Below, one piece after another: positions 18,243 to 27,321 of a stretch of 64,000 nt of DNA (positions are counted from its first letter, which is position 1; each line of letters begins with the position of its first letter). Both the position numbers and the translations under genes were made by a program. The notes under the pieces are model-generated. The model saw only the letters and a list, made by a program, of their open reading frames with translations, was not told the origin of the DNA and made no database searches. This stretch comes from Candidatus Rifleibacteriota bacterium. GTDB taxonomy: Bacteria; Muiribacteriota; Ozemobacteria; Ozemobacterales; Ozemobacteraceae. The stretch is from NCBI GenBank assembly GCA_015233155.1, contig JADFYG010000012.1, positions 1 through 64,000 on the forward strand. The letters are read 5' to 3'.

Positions 18243-18270
18243 ATTATACCCGGATCTCACAGGCGCGCAA
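18243..18270 (-). promoter_or_regulatory. Promoter for the M30-like protease gene
   Basis: On the minus strand: TTGCGC (18265-18270), a 16-nt spacer and a perfect TATAAT (18243-18248), about 55 bases upstream of the ATG at 18187. Confidence 0.55.
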
Positions 18271-18291
18271 GGGCATAGTTCGAATTTTTTC

Positions 18292-19212
18292 ATGGAATAT
18301 GTTACACTTGATACTGTGGAAAAGGATTATTACAAGGTTCTAGGGGTCCCGGAAAACGCGACCGCTGAAGACATCAAAAAAAACTTCAAGGAACTGGCCA
18401 AGAAGTATCATCCTGACGCCAACAAGGGAAAAAAGGAGTCAGAAGAGCGCTTCAAGGAAATTTCCGAGGCTTACGACGTCCTGGGGAATTCTGATTCGAG
18501 GCGCGAGTATGATCTTCAGCGCGAAGCCCGGCGATTCACCCCCTTTGGCGGCGGCGGTTACAGCGGCAGTCGCGGCGGATCTCCGTTTTCCTTTGAAACC
18601 GAATTCATGTCCGGCAATATCGACGATCTCCTTCGACAGTTTTCCGGCGGCTTCGGTGGCGCGGAAAACACGCGCGGAAAGTCCAGGCGACGCTCTCAAT
18701 TCAGCGGCTTCGGAAATCCCGGCGGCAGCGGACACGAAGATGCAGAGACTTCAGCCACATTGAAGGTTCCTCTGAAAATTGCCTGCGCGGGTGGCACAAT
18801 CCAGGTTTCCGGATTGCCGGGCGGTTCACAGCGCATCCAGATTCCACCAGGCACCAAACAGGGGACGCGTTTGAGCACATCCACTTCTGAAGGGCCTTTT
18901 TCACTAAAGGTTTTTATTGAGGATGATCCGCCTTTCACACTTGCAGGAGACAATATCGAAGCAAGTTTGTCACTGAATATCGCACAAGCTGTTTTGGGGT
19001 GCAAAATAAAGCTCAAAGAACCCCGTGGCAGTGAATTGATTCTGACTATCCCCCCCGGGAGCCAACCCGGCGACAAATTACGCCTGCGCGGCCAGGGCCT
19101 CGCGGGTGGCGATCTGCTGGTAAAGCTTGAAGTGGTCATTCCACGGACGCTTTCCGACGAAGAACGTGATCTTTTCACAAAATTCGCTAACGTGGCGGGC
19201 ATGAAATTATAA
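18292..19212 (+). CDS. DnaJ/CbpA-like co-chaperone without zinc finger
   Basis: A J-domain at residues 11-75 contains YYKVLGVPENAT and the essential HPD tripeptide (KYHPDANKG). A Gly/Phe/Ser-rich linker (about 80-140) follows, and then the two beta-sandwich substrate-binding domains (GGTIQVSGLPGGSQRIQIPP, and a second ending in GGDLLVKLEVVIPR). The cysteine-rich zinc-finger domain of DnaJ is absent, which makes it CbpA-type. It would stimulate DnaK ATPase. The ATG at 18292 has no good ribosome binding site; a GTG at 18316, giving MEKDYYKVLG, is an equally plausible start. No dnaK or grpE is in the window. Confidence 0.85.
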   Translation: MEYVTLDTVEKDYYKVLGVPENATAEDIKKNFKELAKKYHPDANKGKKESEERFKEISEAYDVLGNSDSRREYDLQREARRFTPFGGGGYSGSRGGSPFSFETEFMSGNIDDLLRQFSGGFGGAENTRGKSRRRSQFSGFGNPGGSGHEDAETSATLKVPLKIACAGGTIQVSGLPGGSQRIQIPPGTKQGTRLSTSTSEGPFSLKVFIEDDPPFTLAGDNIEASLSLNIAQAVLGCKIKLKEPRGSELILTIPPGSQPGDKLRLRGQGLAGGDLLVKLEVVIPRTLSDEERDLFTKFANVAGMKL

Positions 19213-19250
19213 CAGCATAACTGAGACAATCCCCGAATCTTTATGCTAGA

Positions 19251-21263
19251 ATGCCGCCCATGAAACACAACAAATTCGTACAAATGTCCGTCGTTTTTGT
19301 CTTGTCGGCTTTGTCGGCACTGTCTGCATTATGCGCAGTTTCCGCCGATGCGGCTATTTCTCCTCTTGCCGGATTGGTGATCATGCTTGATCCCGGCCAT
19401 GGGGGCGAAGACTCCGGAGCAGTAGGCTCCGGCGGGCTGAAGGAGGCTACCGTAAATCTCCGTGTGGCCCGCTATCTGAGACAACTTCTTACTGCCGACG
19501 GAGCGACTATCCTGATGACCCGGGAACAAGACGAGACAGTGTCTCTCCAGAAACGGGTAGATATGGCCAAGCAGCGAAAACCGGATCTCTTCGTTTCTAT
19601 TCATCATAATGCTTCGCTGGGCAAAACCAAAACCAATCGGGGTGAAATTTACTTCAATGCCCTGGATGACGGACTTCCGCTCCAGCTGGCAAATGAGATG
19701 AGTCGCGAACTCGGAAACAGCCGACTGGCCTCGGGGTCATTCGTTATCCCGGGAGGCTATTTTGTTCTTCGCAATAATTCGGTCCCTGCGCTTCTGACTG
19801 AGGCAAGTTATATCAGCATGCCTGAAAATGAAAAAGCTTTATCAACCGGGCGAGCGTTGACCAAAGAAGCCCTGGTGTTTCGGCAGGCCATTCGTAAGGT
19901 GTTTGATCATCCGACGATGCGTGTGGAAATCATTTCCAAAAACCCGGCTCCCACTTCCAGCCCGTTTTTCAATCTCATCATCTCCGCTGATCGCCCAATA
20001 GCGAAAGCTGACATAGCTTTCGAAGATGGCCAGTCAGTACCCCTGGGTTTTAACAAACTGCCATCCATAGGAAGTGTGTACAACCTCTTCAACATGAAAC
20101 CATTGCAGGCCGGCGAACATTTCCTGCGTATGACTTTCCATGGCGGAGACGGAAGCATTTCGACGCAGCGAAAGATGACGGTTCAGGTTCATCTGCCCAT
20201 TAGTGAAGCGGTTCTTTTGCCCATTGCATCTTACATCCCTGAAGGATTCAATGGTATTTTTCCAGTCCGGCTGTTGCTAAAAGATGAGAACGGCAACGTA
20301 AATCAACAGGCACTGCCATTTCAGATCGAGTGGGATAGCAAGAATGTGAACGGAAAAACACGATCGGATGGACAGGCTCTGGCTGAAATTGAACTTGACG
20401 GCACCGAGCGCGGGTCAATAGAACTGAAGGCTACGGTCGACGGGCATCAGGCAGCTTCAACCAGAATTGCCATACGGCATCCGAATAAGGCGTTCATCCT
20501 GGGTCGTGTTTCCACAAACCTTACAATGGAAGGGCTTGAAAAAACACGAATTCGCTACGGCTCCGATCGCCTCGCCATTACCGGCCCAGGCGGGTATTTT
20601 TTCTGTGAATTGCCAAATATCTTCAGGAATCTCGATATAATGATCCAACCTCCGGCAGGCTACGCTGCTGAACGCCGTCGGATCCGCACGGAGGGAAAAA
20701 TGGTGAGCACTCCTGAAATCGTTCTCGCTCCCGTTGCCCCTGAGCTTCTCGGTAAAAAAATTGCGATTCTGGCTGATCGCTCCCAGGACGACTGGATTCG
20801 ACCAATGATTCGTCTGTTTATGCAAGGCGGTGCGCGCATCATCAGGCTCAGAACCCCCCCGGGAAAAGAAAGCCTTCCGTCCTCCCACACCAAAGACGAG
20901 TCACCTTCCGAGCTGAAAGGACCGGCAGCTGGAGCCATTGCCGAGGCCAACCGACAATCCGATCTCGATTTGCTGCTTTCCATCAAACGTGATGACGTTT
21001 CAGCCGTGACGTTTCGTCATTATTACAAAAGCCCCAAAGGCATCGCTCTTGGGAAGGCCATCGCAAGCTTTCTGGACCATGCCCGACTTCAACCCCGTGC
21101 AGTCGTGACGGAAGGTTCCGATTACGAACTCGGACACACCGGTGCAACCGCTTTGATTGTGGCTTTGCCCCGTCATACGCCGCCAAATATTACTGCGTCG
21201 GTCGCGGATGCATTGTATAAGGTTCTGACGATGAAGCCTGCCCGTTCTACAAGTGCAAAATAA
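19251..21263 (+). CDS. N-acetylmuramoyl-L-alanine amidase (Amidase_3) with long C-terminal extension
   Basis: A signal peptide (about residues 4-34, with LSALSALSAL repeats) is followed by an Amidase_3 domain (40-220). The zinc and catalytic residues are visible in MLDPGHGGEDSGA, GGLKEATVNL, SIHHNAS and LLTEASYIS. It cleaves the amide bond between MurNAc and the stem peptide in the periplasm. The remaining roughly 450 residues are beta-rich, with an Ig/carboxypeptidase-regulatory-like part (about 330-480), and end in a second compact domain (about 490-660); this is much longer than typical amidases. ATG at 19260 is an equally good start. It follows the DnaJ-like gene by 38 bases. Confidence 0.8.
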   Translation: MPPMKHNKFVQMSVVFVLSALSALSALCAVSADAAISPLAGLVIMLDPGHGGEDSGAVGSGGLKEATVNLRVARYLRQLLTADGATILMTREQDETVSLQKRVDMAKQRKPDLFVSIHHNASLGKTKTNRGEIYFNALDDGLPLQLANEMSRELGNSRLASGSFVIPGGYFVLRNNSVPALLTEASYISMPENEKALSTGRALTKEALVFRQAIRKVFDHPTMRVEIISKNPAPTSSPFFNLIISADRPIAKADIAFEDGQSVPLGFNKLPSIGSVYNLFNMKPLQAGEHFLRMTFHGGDGSISTQRKMTVQVHLPISEAVLLPIASYIPEGFNGIFPVRLLLKDENGNVNQQALPFQIEWDSKNVNGKTRSDGQALAEIELDGTERGSIELKATVDGHQAASTRIAIRHPNKAFILGRVSTNLTMEGLEKTRIRYGSDRLAITGPGGYFFCELPNIFRNLDIMIQPPAGYAAERRRIRTEGKMVSTPEIVLAPVAPELLGKKIAILADRSQDDWIRPMIRLFMQGGARIIRLRTPPGKESLPSSHTKDESPSELKGPAAGAIAEANRQSDLDLLLSIKRDDVSAVTFRHYYKSPKGIALGKAIASFLDHARLQPRAVVTEGSDYELGHTGATALIVALPRHTPPNITASVADALYKVLTMKPARSTSAK

Positions 21264-21321
21264 TTTTGTTCAAATGGGGGCAACTTGCGAAATTACCGCG
21301 GCATGTTGCTATTCTTCTGGT

Positions 21322-21359
21322 GATTCATGAACGGCCTGCTTGCAGGCGAGGCATGAATC
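21322..21359 (+). other. Two-tier hairpin in the leader of the OB-fold gene
   Basis: Outer arms GATTCATG (21322-21329) and CATGAATC (21352-21359) enclose an inner hairpin with GCCTGC (21334-21339) and GCAGGC (21342-21347). There is no following T-run, so it is not a simple terminator of the amidase gene. It lies 60 bases before the next start codon and could be a processing or regulatory structure. Confidence 0.45.
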
Positions 21360-21418
21360 GCCCCTCCGGAAATGTCGTGAATTTAGCAGGAACCTCATAG
21401 GGAAGGAAAAGCCGTCTT

Positions 21419-22825
21419 ATGGAAGCCGATCGCAAAAACCCCCTGAATTCTTCGTCCGCTGAGTCATCCGTCGGACAAAATCGCGCAACCGCTCCCCAGG
21501 AAATACAGTTTGTACGGGAAAGCGTGTATAACGAAGAAACCCATTGTCCGAGCTGCGGGCGTTTTGTGGGAATCTACGAACGATGCCCATACTGTCAGGC
21601 CCTTACACGAAAGAGGCTTTCCATACGGGTTTTTAAAGTAATCGCCGTATTAACATCTACCGTTGGGCTGGCGCTACTGCTTTTTTTCGCGCAGACGATC
21701 AAAACGCCTGAGGTGAAGATCGATCAACTGGGACCTCTGAGCAACTTCGCGCATGTCCGGGTGATCGGTACGGTTGAGCGAAGTTACGGAGTGCACCCAC
21801 AGTGGAAATCCCTGGCATTCACTCTTGCGCAAACCGATTCCAAAGGCGAGGCCCGGACGATACGCGTTTCAGCGTATGCCAAGGTCGCGACGGATATCGA
21901 AAAACAAAAAAAGGTTCCGCTGGATGGCGATGAGATTTCCGTGGAAGGGCAGGTTCGCTTTCAGAAAGACTCCCCGAGTTTGCTTATCAATGCTCCGGAA
22001 CACCTTTCCATAATTAAGCGTGCTGAGGAAGAGACGGTTGAACAAACGTCATTAGAGCCAGCTCAGGTCTCCAAGGAACATCTCGGCAAAATGGTGACCG
22101 TTAAGGGCGGAGTAGCGGATGTGGCCGGTTTTCCGCGTGGCATGCTGGTTCGTCTCGAAGACGGGGGCCAGGGTCTGGCAGTATGGCTTCCTTCCAAGCT
22201 TGCGGATGATATGAACCTTTCCATTCAGGCGGGAGATATCGTGGAAGCCAAGGGAAAGGTAAAACCATACAAAGACTCCCTTGAAATAGAAGTTACCAGT
22301 CAGACCGGGTTCAAGGTTCTGGAGAAAGGCCGTGGAGATACCATTCACGAACTCGCTCCCGCAGGTCGCGAATCAGAGACATCGGTCGATGGAAGCTCGT
22401 CCGGAAACGCCAGTTCCGTATCCGATAGTGTTTCAACTTCTACCGGCCCACAGACAAAACACGCAGTTGTCGTCACTCAGTCCGCAGGTGTTTTAGACGC
22501 CAGTTCCCCGGTCGCCATTTCGACAGCTTCACCATCAGATGAACTGCCGCTGACACCGGTGGCGGGCATTTCGAAAAATATGCTTGGACAATCGGTCCGC
22601 GTTATCGGAACACTGAATAAGATAGATGCCTTCAAAACGGGGATAAAGATGCTGATCAAAGACGGTGGTGGTCAGATTTCCGTCTGGATGTCGACCGAGG
22701 TCGGCGGCGGAGCTCCAGTACCATCCGAAGGAACCAAACTGTCGGTAGTAGGAAATGTGGCGCTATTCAAGGAAGAACTCCAGATTCAGTTGCGCAATGC
22801 CGCTGATCTGACGGTCCTTCCCTGA
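21419..22825 (+). CDS. Zinc-ribbon, membrane-anchored protein with OB-fold repeats
   Basis: Residues 42-60 contain two CxxC pairs (HCPSCGRF and ERCPYCQ), a zinc ribbon. A single membrane helix follows (about 76-100). Beyond it lie three segments resembling OB-fold nucleic-acid-binding-type domains (HVRVIGTVER, MVTVKGGVADV, SVRVIGTLNKID). A Ser/Thr-rich linker (about 320-380) separates the second and third. The OB repeats would be outside the cytoplasm. Binding partner unknown. The stop is 12 bases before the TctA-like gene, so they form an operon. Confidence 0.65.
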   Translation: MEADRKNPLNSSSAESSVGQNRATAPQEIQFVRESVYNEETHCPSCGRFVGIYERCPYCQALTRKRLSIRVFKVIAVLTSTVGLALLLFFAQTIKTPEVKIDQLGPLSNFAHVRVIGTVERSYGVHPQWKSLAFTLAQTDSKGEARTIRVSAYAKVATDIEKQKKVPLDGDEISVEGQVRFQKDSPSLLINAPEHLSIIKRAEEETVEQTSLEPAQVSKEHLGKMVTVKGGVADVAGFPRGMLVRLEDGGQGLAVWLPSKLADDMNLSIQAGDIVEAKGKVKPYKDSLEIEVTSQTGFKVLEKGRGDTIHELAPAGRESETSVDGSSSGNASSVSDSVSTSTGPQTKHAVVVTQSAGVLDASSPVAISTASPSDELPLTPVAGISKNMLGQSVRVIGTLNKIDAFKTGIKMLIKDGGGQISVWMSTEVGGGAPVPSEGTKLSVVGNVALFKEELQIQLRNAADLTVLP

Positions 22826-22837
22826 ATCAGAAAGCAA

Positions 22838-24190
22838 ATGATCATGAGTATGCTCGAGATGGTGATGCATCCAGCAAACCTCGACCTGGTCTATTTCTGC
22901 CTGCTTGGAGTGCTCGCATCCGGGCTGGTGTCGTTTCTTCCGGCGTTGCATATATACAACGTTCTGGGCATTTTTCTTTTGTTCGTATTGAAGTTCGAAC
23001 ATGCGATGACTTACATGCAGCTCTCTTCGCTGGCGATAGGCATGATAGTCGGATATTCCATCCTGAATACGGTTCCATCCACCTATCTTGGGCCGGGCGA
23101 TGAAAGTATGTCCTATTACGTTCTTCCCGGGGCTCAATGGATGGGGCAGGGCAAGGGATACGAATCGATCATTCTCACCGGAATCGGAGCGCTCGGCGGG
23201 TTAATCCTGCTTGCGGCTCTGGCACCGGTCTTCCTCTGGATACTTCCCGGTCTCAAAGTTATCACGAGTCCGCACATGTTCTGGATTCTCGGCGCAGTCA
23301 TAGCTTATATGATCCTGTCGGAGTGGCCGAAGGGTGTCTCCCAGTCGAGAAGCACCTGGGCGAACTTCTTCGAAGGCTGGGGATTTCTGGCTGTGGGCCT
23401 CGCCACCTTCCTGTTGTCCGGGTTGCTCGGCTTTATCGTGATGGCGAAAACCATGGTTCCGCTGGACTTCGCATTTCAGAGTATCACTCCAGTCTTCGTG
23501 GGACTGTTTGCCCTTCCATGGCTCATTACAAATATAATAAACATCGGAGTTATTCCAAAACAACACATAGCGACAACGCTGGACCTCGACTGGGATCTCT
23601 TCGTGCGGGGAATATTCAGCGGATTTCTGGGCGGTTTTTTCGCCGCCTTCATTCCGATCGTTACCGCCGGTGTCGGCGGACTGATGGCTGGCCATGCCAC
23701 CGCGCAACGCGATACGCGACTGTTTGTCATGTCATACGGAACCTGTAAAACAGTGTATTACGTCGGCTCATTTTTTCTGTTTTTCATTCCCGGGCTGAGT
23801 CTCACTCGCGGCGGCCTGGCCTGGATTCTGATGCCCATGGCGACCACAATCACCCTTCAGGAATACGCTATTTTTGTAGGGCTGATGCTTTTTGCGGCGG
23901 GAGTTTCTTTTTTATTGCTGGGGCCATTTACACAATTATGTATAAGTCTGGTTGAAAGAGTTGATTATCACAAGGTATCGATAGTGACAATGATCGGACT
24001 GATCCCAATGACCTATATATACACAGGATTCGGCGGACTGATGATCATGACTGTCGCCACGGGAATCGGCCTTCTGCCGGTGATGTTCCAGGCGCGGCGA
24101 ATGAATCTGATGGGAGTGCTGTTGTTGCCGGTGTGCCTGAACATGGCCGGTTACGGTAATGACGTTCTTAGATTGCTGGGGTTACTGTAA
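22838..24190 (+). CDS. TctA/DUF112-like membrane permease
   Basis: An integral membrane protein of 450 aa with about ten to twelve hydrophobic segments and the family's repeated glycine-rich loops (LGVLASGLVSFLPALHIYNV and AAFIPIVTAGVGGLMAGHAT). It resembles the tripartite tricarboxylate transporter large subunit, in the DUF112 branch that often occurs without TctB and TctC. No TctB or solute-binding TctC gene is present here. The gene overlaps the next one by one base (TAATG). Substrate unknown. Confidence 0.65.
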   Translation: MIMSMLEMVMHPANLDLVYFCLLGVLASGLVSFLPALHIYNVLGIFLLFVLKFEHAMTYMQLSSLAIGMIVGYSILNTVPSTYLGPGDESMSYYVLPGAQWMGQGKGYESIILTGIGALGGLILLAALAPVFLWILPGLKVITSPHMFWILGAVIAYMILSEWPKGVSQSRSTWANFFEGWGFLAVGLATFLLSGLLGFIVMAKTMVPLDFAFQSITPVFVGLFALPWLITNIINIGVIPKQHIATTLDLDWDLFVRGIFSGFLGGFFAAFIPIVTAGVGGLMAGHATAQRDTRLFVMSYGTCKTVYYVGSFFLFFIPGLSLTRGGLAWILMPMATTITLQEYAIFVGLMLFAAGVSFLLLGPFTQLCISLVERVDYHKVSIVTMIGLIPMTYIYTGFGGLMIMTVATGIGLLPVMFQARRMNLMGVLLLPVCLNMAGYGNDVLRLLGLL

Positions 24191-25302
24191 TGAAAGGTTT
24201 TACGCATTTCGTATCCGGAATCGCGGTAGCGACGTTTTTTCCGCAGGCCGTTCACATGGCCACTCAGGATTCATCCTTTATTCTGTGTCTCGGCGGGGTA
24301 TTCGGAATCATGCCCGACACACTCGATTTCAAGTTTGCAAGATATTTTCATGTCTCCGAATTCGAGGTATGGCCTGATCCTAAAAAGCTGGACGCCCATC
24401 AGATAGCTTCAACGGTGGCGGCGGCTCTCGAGAAAGCCAATGAATCCGGACGTTCGTCGGTGCAACTGCACACGATGCAGCTTGGAGCGAACCTGTGGCG
24501 CTCGTACACTCTCTGGTTCGATACGAAGAATAACGAAGTCGTCGTGGAAATGGGTCCTCTCGTCGACACCGGAACAATGCCGTTCATTGGCACCGAAGTA
24601 AAAGAAAACGCCATCTCGCGGGTGAAAGTCAGCAGCAAGTTCCGGCAGCAGTTCGACAAGAAGTCCAATATAGCGATAATGAGTGGTCCGTGCTTTGAAT
24701 TCGTCAGGCGCGGCGAGAATGATATCGAGATAGTATTTCTCCCATGGCATCGCACATGGAGCCACAGTCTTACGCTCGGACTCGTTACATCGCTCGTCGT
24801 CGGAGCCATCACCTATTTTACGGTGCCGGAAGGCGCGAATGCTCTTCTTTACACGATTCCTCGCTGGATGTTGTATCCGCTGATCATTTTCTGCGGATCA
24901 TTGGTTCACATCGTCGAGGACTCAACCGGATTCATGGGTAATAATCTGTTCTACCCGTTCACTCCTGATCGCACGAACGGTCTTGGCTGGATGAGCGCGG
25001 CGGAAGGCATTCCGAATTTTCTGTTTGTCTGGACGGCCTTCATGTTGATCATCTGGAATCTTGATCGCAACCGCTGGATGCCGGACATGAATCCGTCAGG
25101 CATCGGAAGCACCGAGTCATTTTTCTTCTGGTATCTCGCAGTTCCGATTGCGCTGATGATCTTCTTTTTCTTCAAGGGCAAAAATGAAAGAGCCGAAGCG
25201 CGCGCCAAAAAATCTGCCGACAAAAAGGATATAGGTGACGGCAAGCCTGATTTCGACGGCGAAACTGCCGTAGAGCGGGAAACTGACGCATCTATCCTGT
25301 GA
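24190..25302 (+). CDS. YdjM/DUF457-like membrane metal-dependent hydrolase
   Basis: Conserved features of the YdjM family are visible: FTHFVSGIAVA at the N-terminus, MPDTLDF, PWHRTWSHSL and HIVEDSTGFMGN. These His/Asp residues could bind metal at the membrane face. Three or four hydrophobic helices flank them, and a soluble insertion of about 120 residues follows residue 60. The C-terminus is a charged Lys/Glu/Asp tail. Its start overlaps the stop of the TctA-like gene, so the two products probably work together. Activity is not established for the family. Confidence 0.65.
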   Translation: MKGFTHFVSGIAVATFFPQAVHMATQDSSFILCLGGVFGIMPDTLDFKFARYFHVSEFEVWPDPKKLDAHQIASTVAAALEKANESGRSSVQLHTMQLGANLWRSYTLWFDTKNNEVVVEMGPLVDTGTMPFIGTEVKENAISRVKVSSKFRQQFDKKSNIAIMSGPCFEFVRRGENDIEIVFLPWHRTWSHSLTLGLVTSLVVGAITYFTVPEGANALLYTIPRWMLYPLIIFCGSLVHIVEDSTGFMGNNLFYPFTPDRTNGLGWMSAAEGIPNFLFVWTAFMLIIWNLDRNRWMPDMNPSGIGSTESFFFWYLAVPIALMIFFFFKGKNERAEARAKKSADKKDIGDGKPDFDGETAVERETDASIL

Positions 25303-25315
25303 CTTCGAAATGTAC

Positions 25316-25345
25316 TTGCATCGGGTTCGATGTTAAAGTTATAAT
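25316..25345 (+). promoter_or_regulatory. Promoter for the small FLGF-repeat protein
   Basis: TTGCAT (25316-25321), an 18-nt spacer and TATAAT (25340-25345) lie 45 bases upstream of the small gene at 25391. Confidence 0.6.
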
Positions 25346-25390
25346 GCAAGCTATTGTACCGTTGAGTCCAAGATAGAGAGGTGACCAGTT

Positions 25391-25543
25391 ATGGATTTGT
25401 CTAAACTTCGATATCTGTCATTTCTTAGTTTCCTGGCCGTCCCAGCATATCTGAACGGGAATCCTGGATTTCTTGGGTTCCTTGGCTTCCTGGGATTTCT
25501 CGGGTTCGGAACACCAAAGCAGGAACACAAAAAACACGACTGA
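25391..25543 (+). CDS. 50-residue membrane peptide with FLG repeats
   Basis: A short frame with a good ribosome binding site (GAGAGGTGA) and its own promoter. The sequence has a hydrophobic start (LSFLSFLAVPAYL), then NGNPGFLGFLGFLGFLGFGT, then a charged tail (KQEHKKHD). Similar tiny LG/FG-repeat membrane proteins occur in many bacteria, in my recollection often near transporter or regulator genes; no function is established. The repeat is regular enough (four FLG units) to rule out a chance frame. It follows the YdjM-like gene by 88 bases. Confidence 0.7.
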   Translation: MDLSKLRYLSFLSFLAVPAYLNGNPGFLGFLGFLGFLGFGTPKQEHKKHD

Positions 25544-25774
25544 TGACTCACAGAGGCTCAAGAATCAAAAGGTTGATAGCAAGTAAAAGAAAGCTAGCAC
25601 AGAAGTTAATTTAGAGGTTTATTTTGTCTGCGATAATACCGATCTTTATAACAGCGGGAAAAAACGGTGAATAGCACCGGAATCCTCCATTATTTGCATG
25701 GCGTCGGCATCAGTTCAACCGATTCCTGCGAGGCTCGCTGATCCGATCGGGCAGATTGAAGGAGTTGGCAAACC

Positions 25775-27097
25775 ATGATGAATAAGACTGTATTTTTGAC
25801 AGCGCTGGCACTGGCGGCAACAGGGGCGGTTTTTGCCGCTGGTGCCGAACGGTCTTGCGATAATGGTATCCAGGGGAATGCCCTGATTCATCAAACCTGT
25901 TCGGATTCCGGGCAGACCGATATTTCTGACAATCCACGGCTTAACCCAAGGTATTCAGCGCAGAATCGTTCGAATTCGCTGAAGTCACCATCCACTCCCG
26001 GATATGCAACAGCGGATCAGCTATATCAGACTGGCATGAAAGCATATCAGAGCGGAGATTTCGCCACGGCCGGAGACACACTTCGCCGACTCGTTGAGCA
26101 GTTTCCATTCGACTCGCGGGCTGGGGAAAGCGCATTTACCAGCGCAGAGTCTTACAAGAAGAATGACAATTTTTCTGATGCAACCGAGATGTATAGACGT
26201 GTAGTGAGTAAGTATTCTTCGTACAGCAAAGTCGACGAGGCAGCATATGATATCGGGTTCTGCATCATGACTCTCGAAGATTATATGGGAGCAATCAGTG
26301 AATTTCGCTCATTCATAGGCCGATATCATCACAGTGAATGGCTCGACAATGCATGGTATTCGCTGGGCAGCGCCTATGAAAGTATTGAAGATAAGCAGGA
26401 TGCCATCATTGCATATCGCAAAGTCGTAAATGAATTTCCTGGTTCTGATGTACATCAGCAGGCCTGGGAGCGTCTGACCGCCCTCATTGGAAATGGGCCG
26501 CCGGTTCCGCCGAACCAACCACCAAATGGACCGCCCAACGAGCCGCCGAGTGGCCCGTCGGGTCCGCCAAACCAGCCACCATACTCACTCTCCGACCAGG
26601 AGCTGTATGATCGCGGTCATAACGAACTTGTTCTCGGAAATTACGACAACGCAATCGCTTATTTCGACCGACTCCTGAAGCAGTATCCCGGCTCACCACT
26701 TGCCGATGATGCAATGCTCTGGAAGGGCAAGGTCTACCTTGATCTGTGCGATTACTATAGCGGCATGCAGGTTTTCTCCACATTCAAGCACACATACGGG
26801 GCATCTGAGCTTCTCCCGGAGGCCTGCTATTCTCTGGCGTGGTGCGAATACAATTTCGCCAAAAGAGATGCAATGCAACGTGATTATTTCCAGAGAGCAG
26901 CCAGAGATTTCAGCGATTTCGCGTCTCGATTCGGATATCATGAATGGGCTCCGGAGGCCTTGTATCTGGCCGGCGAAAGCTATGAGTTTTTCGGCGACAT
27001 GTATAACGCACGAAATTGTTACCATGAGGTTGTTAACCGGTTTCCAAATTCCCCGTCGGCAATTAAGGCACAGGACAAGCTGAACGGAACCTATTGA
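25775..27097 (+). CDS. Secreted TPR protein (BamD/YbgF-like repeats)
   Basis: A signal peptide (about residues 1-22) is followed by two TPR blocks. The first, about 84-230, contains LYQTGMKAYQSGDFATAGDT and further helices of the Tol-associated YbgF/BamD type. The second, about 270-435, contains LYDRGHNELVLGNYDNAIAY. They are separated by a proline-rich linker built from PPN and PPS units (about residues 240-268). Start: ATG with AAGGAG ten bases upstream; a second ATG follows directly. Periplasmic scaffolding is inferred. A clear terminator follows. Confidence 0.7.
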   Translation: MMNKTVFLTALALAATGAVFAAGAERSCDNGIQGNALIHQTCSDSGQTDISDNPRLNPRYSAQNRSNSLKSPSTPGYATADQLYQTGMKAYQSGDFATAGDTLRRLVEQFPFDSRAGESAFTSAESYKKNDNFSDATEMYRRVVSKYSSYSKVDEAAYDIGFCIMTLEDYMGAISEFRSFIGRYHHSEWLDNAWYSLGSAYESIEDKQDAIIAYRKVVNEFPGSDVHQQAWERLTALIGNGPPVPPNQPPNGPPNEPPSGPSGPPNQPPYSLSDQELYDRGHNELVLGNYDNAIAYFDRLLKQYPGSPLADDAMLWKGKVYLDLCDYYSGMQVFSTFKHTYGASELLPEACYSLAWCEYNFAKRDAMQRDYFQRAARDFSDFASRFGYHEWAPEALYLAGESYEFFGDMYNARNCYHEVVNRFPNSPSAIKAQDKLNGTY

Positions 27098-27117
27098 AGA
27101 AATCCCACGCATCAAAT

Positions 27118-27154
27118 AAGGCCGGAAATCCATAACTGGTTTTCCGGCCTTTTT
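27118..27154 (+). terminator. Intrinsic terminator after the TPR gene
   Basis: AAGGCCGGAAA (27118-27128) pairs with TTTCCGGCCTT (27141-27151) and runs into further Ts. It lies 21 bases after the stop codon. Confidence 0.85.
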
Positions 27155-27233
27155 CGTCAAACCATCATATTCATCGTCGAAGAAGACGATAACTAATTGT
27201 TTGAATCCAAACTTAGTGAAATTGCCCTAGTCC

Positions 27234-27262
27234 TTTAGTATTCCCGCAAATTCTGCTATACT
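27234..27262 (+). promoter_or_regulatory. Extended -10 promoter for the amidase gene
   Basis: TATACT (27257-27262) is preceded by TGC, an extended -10 element. A weak TTTAGT (27234-27239) lies at 17-nt spacing. It is about 60 bases before the start codon. Confidence 0.5.
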
Positions 27263-27321
27263 TCCCCCTCCGGAAACCGGAAGGGAAGCAGCCTTCGCCC
27301 TTCCAAGGAGTGGACCCGCCC

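Noticed and set aside
23137..23748. Plus-strand frame of 203 codons within the TctA-like gene
   Set aside because: It overlaps a membrane permease in another frame, has Arg/Ser-rich composition typical of a shadow frame, and no ribosome binding site.
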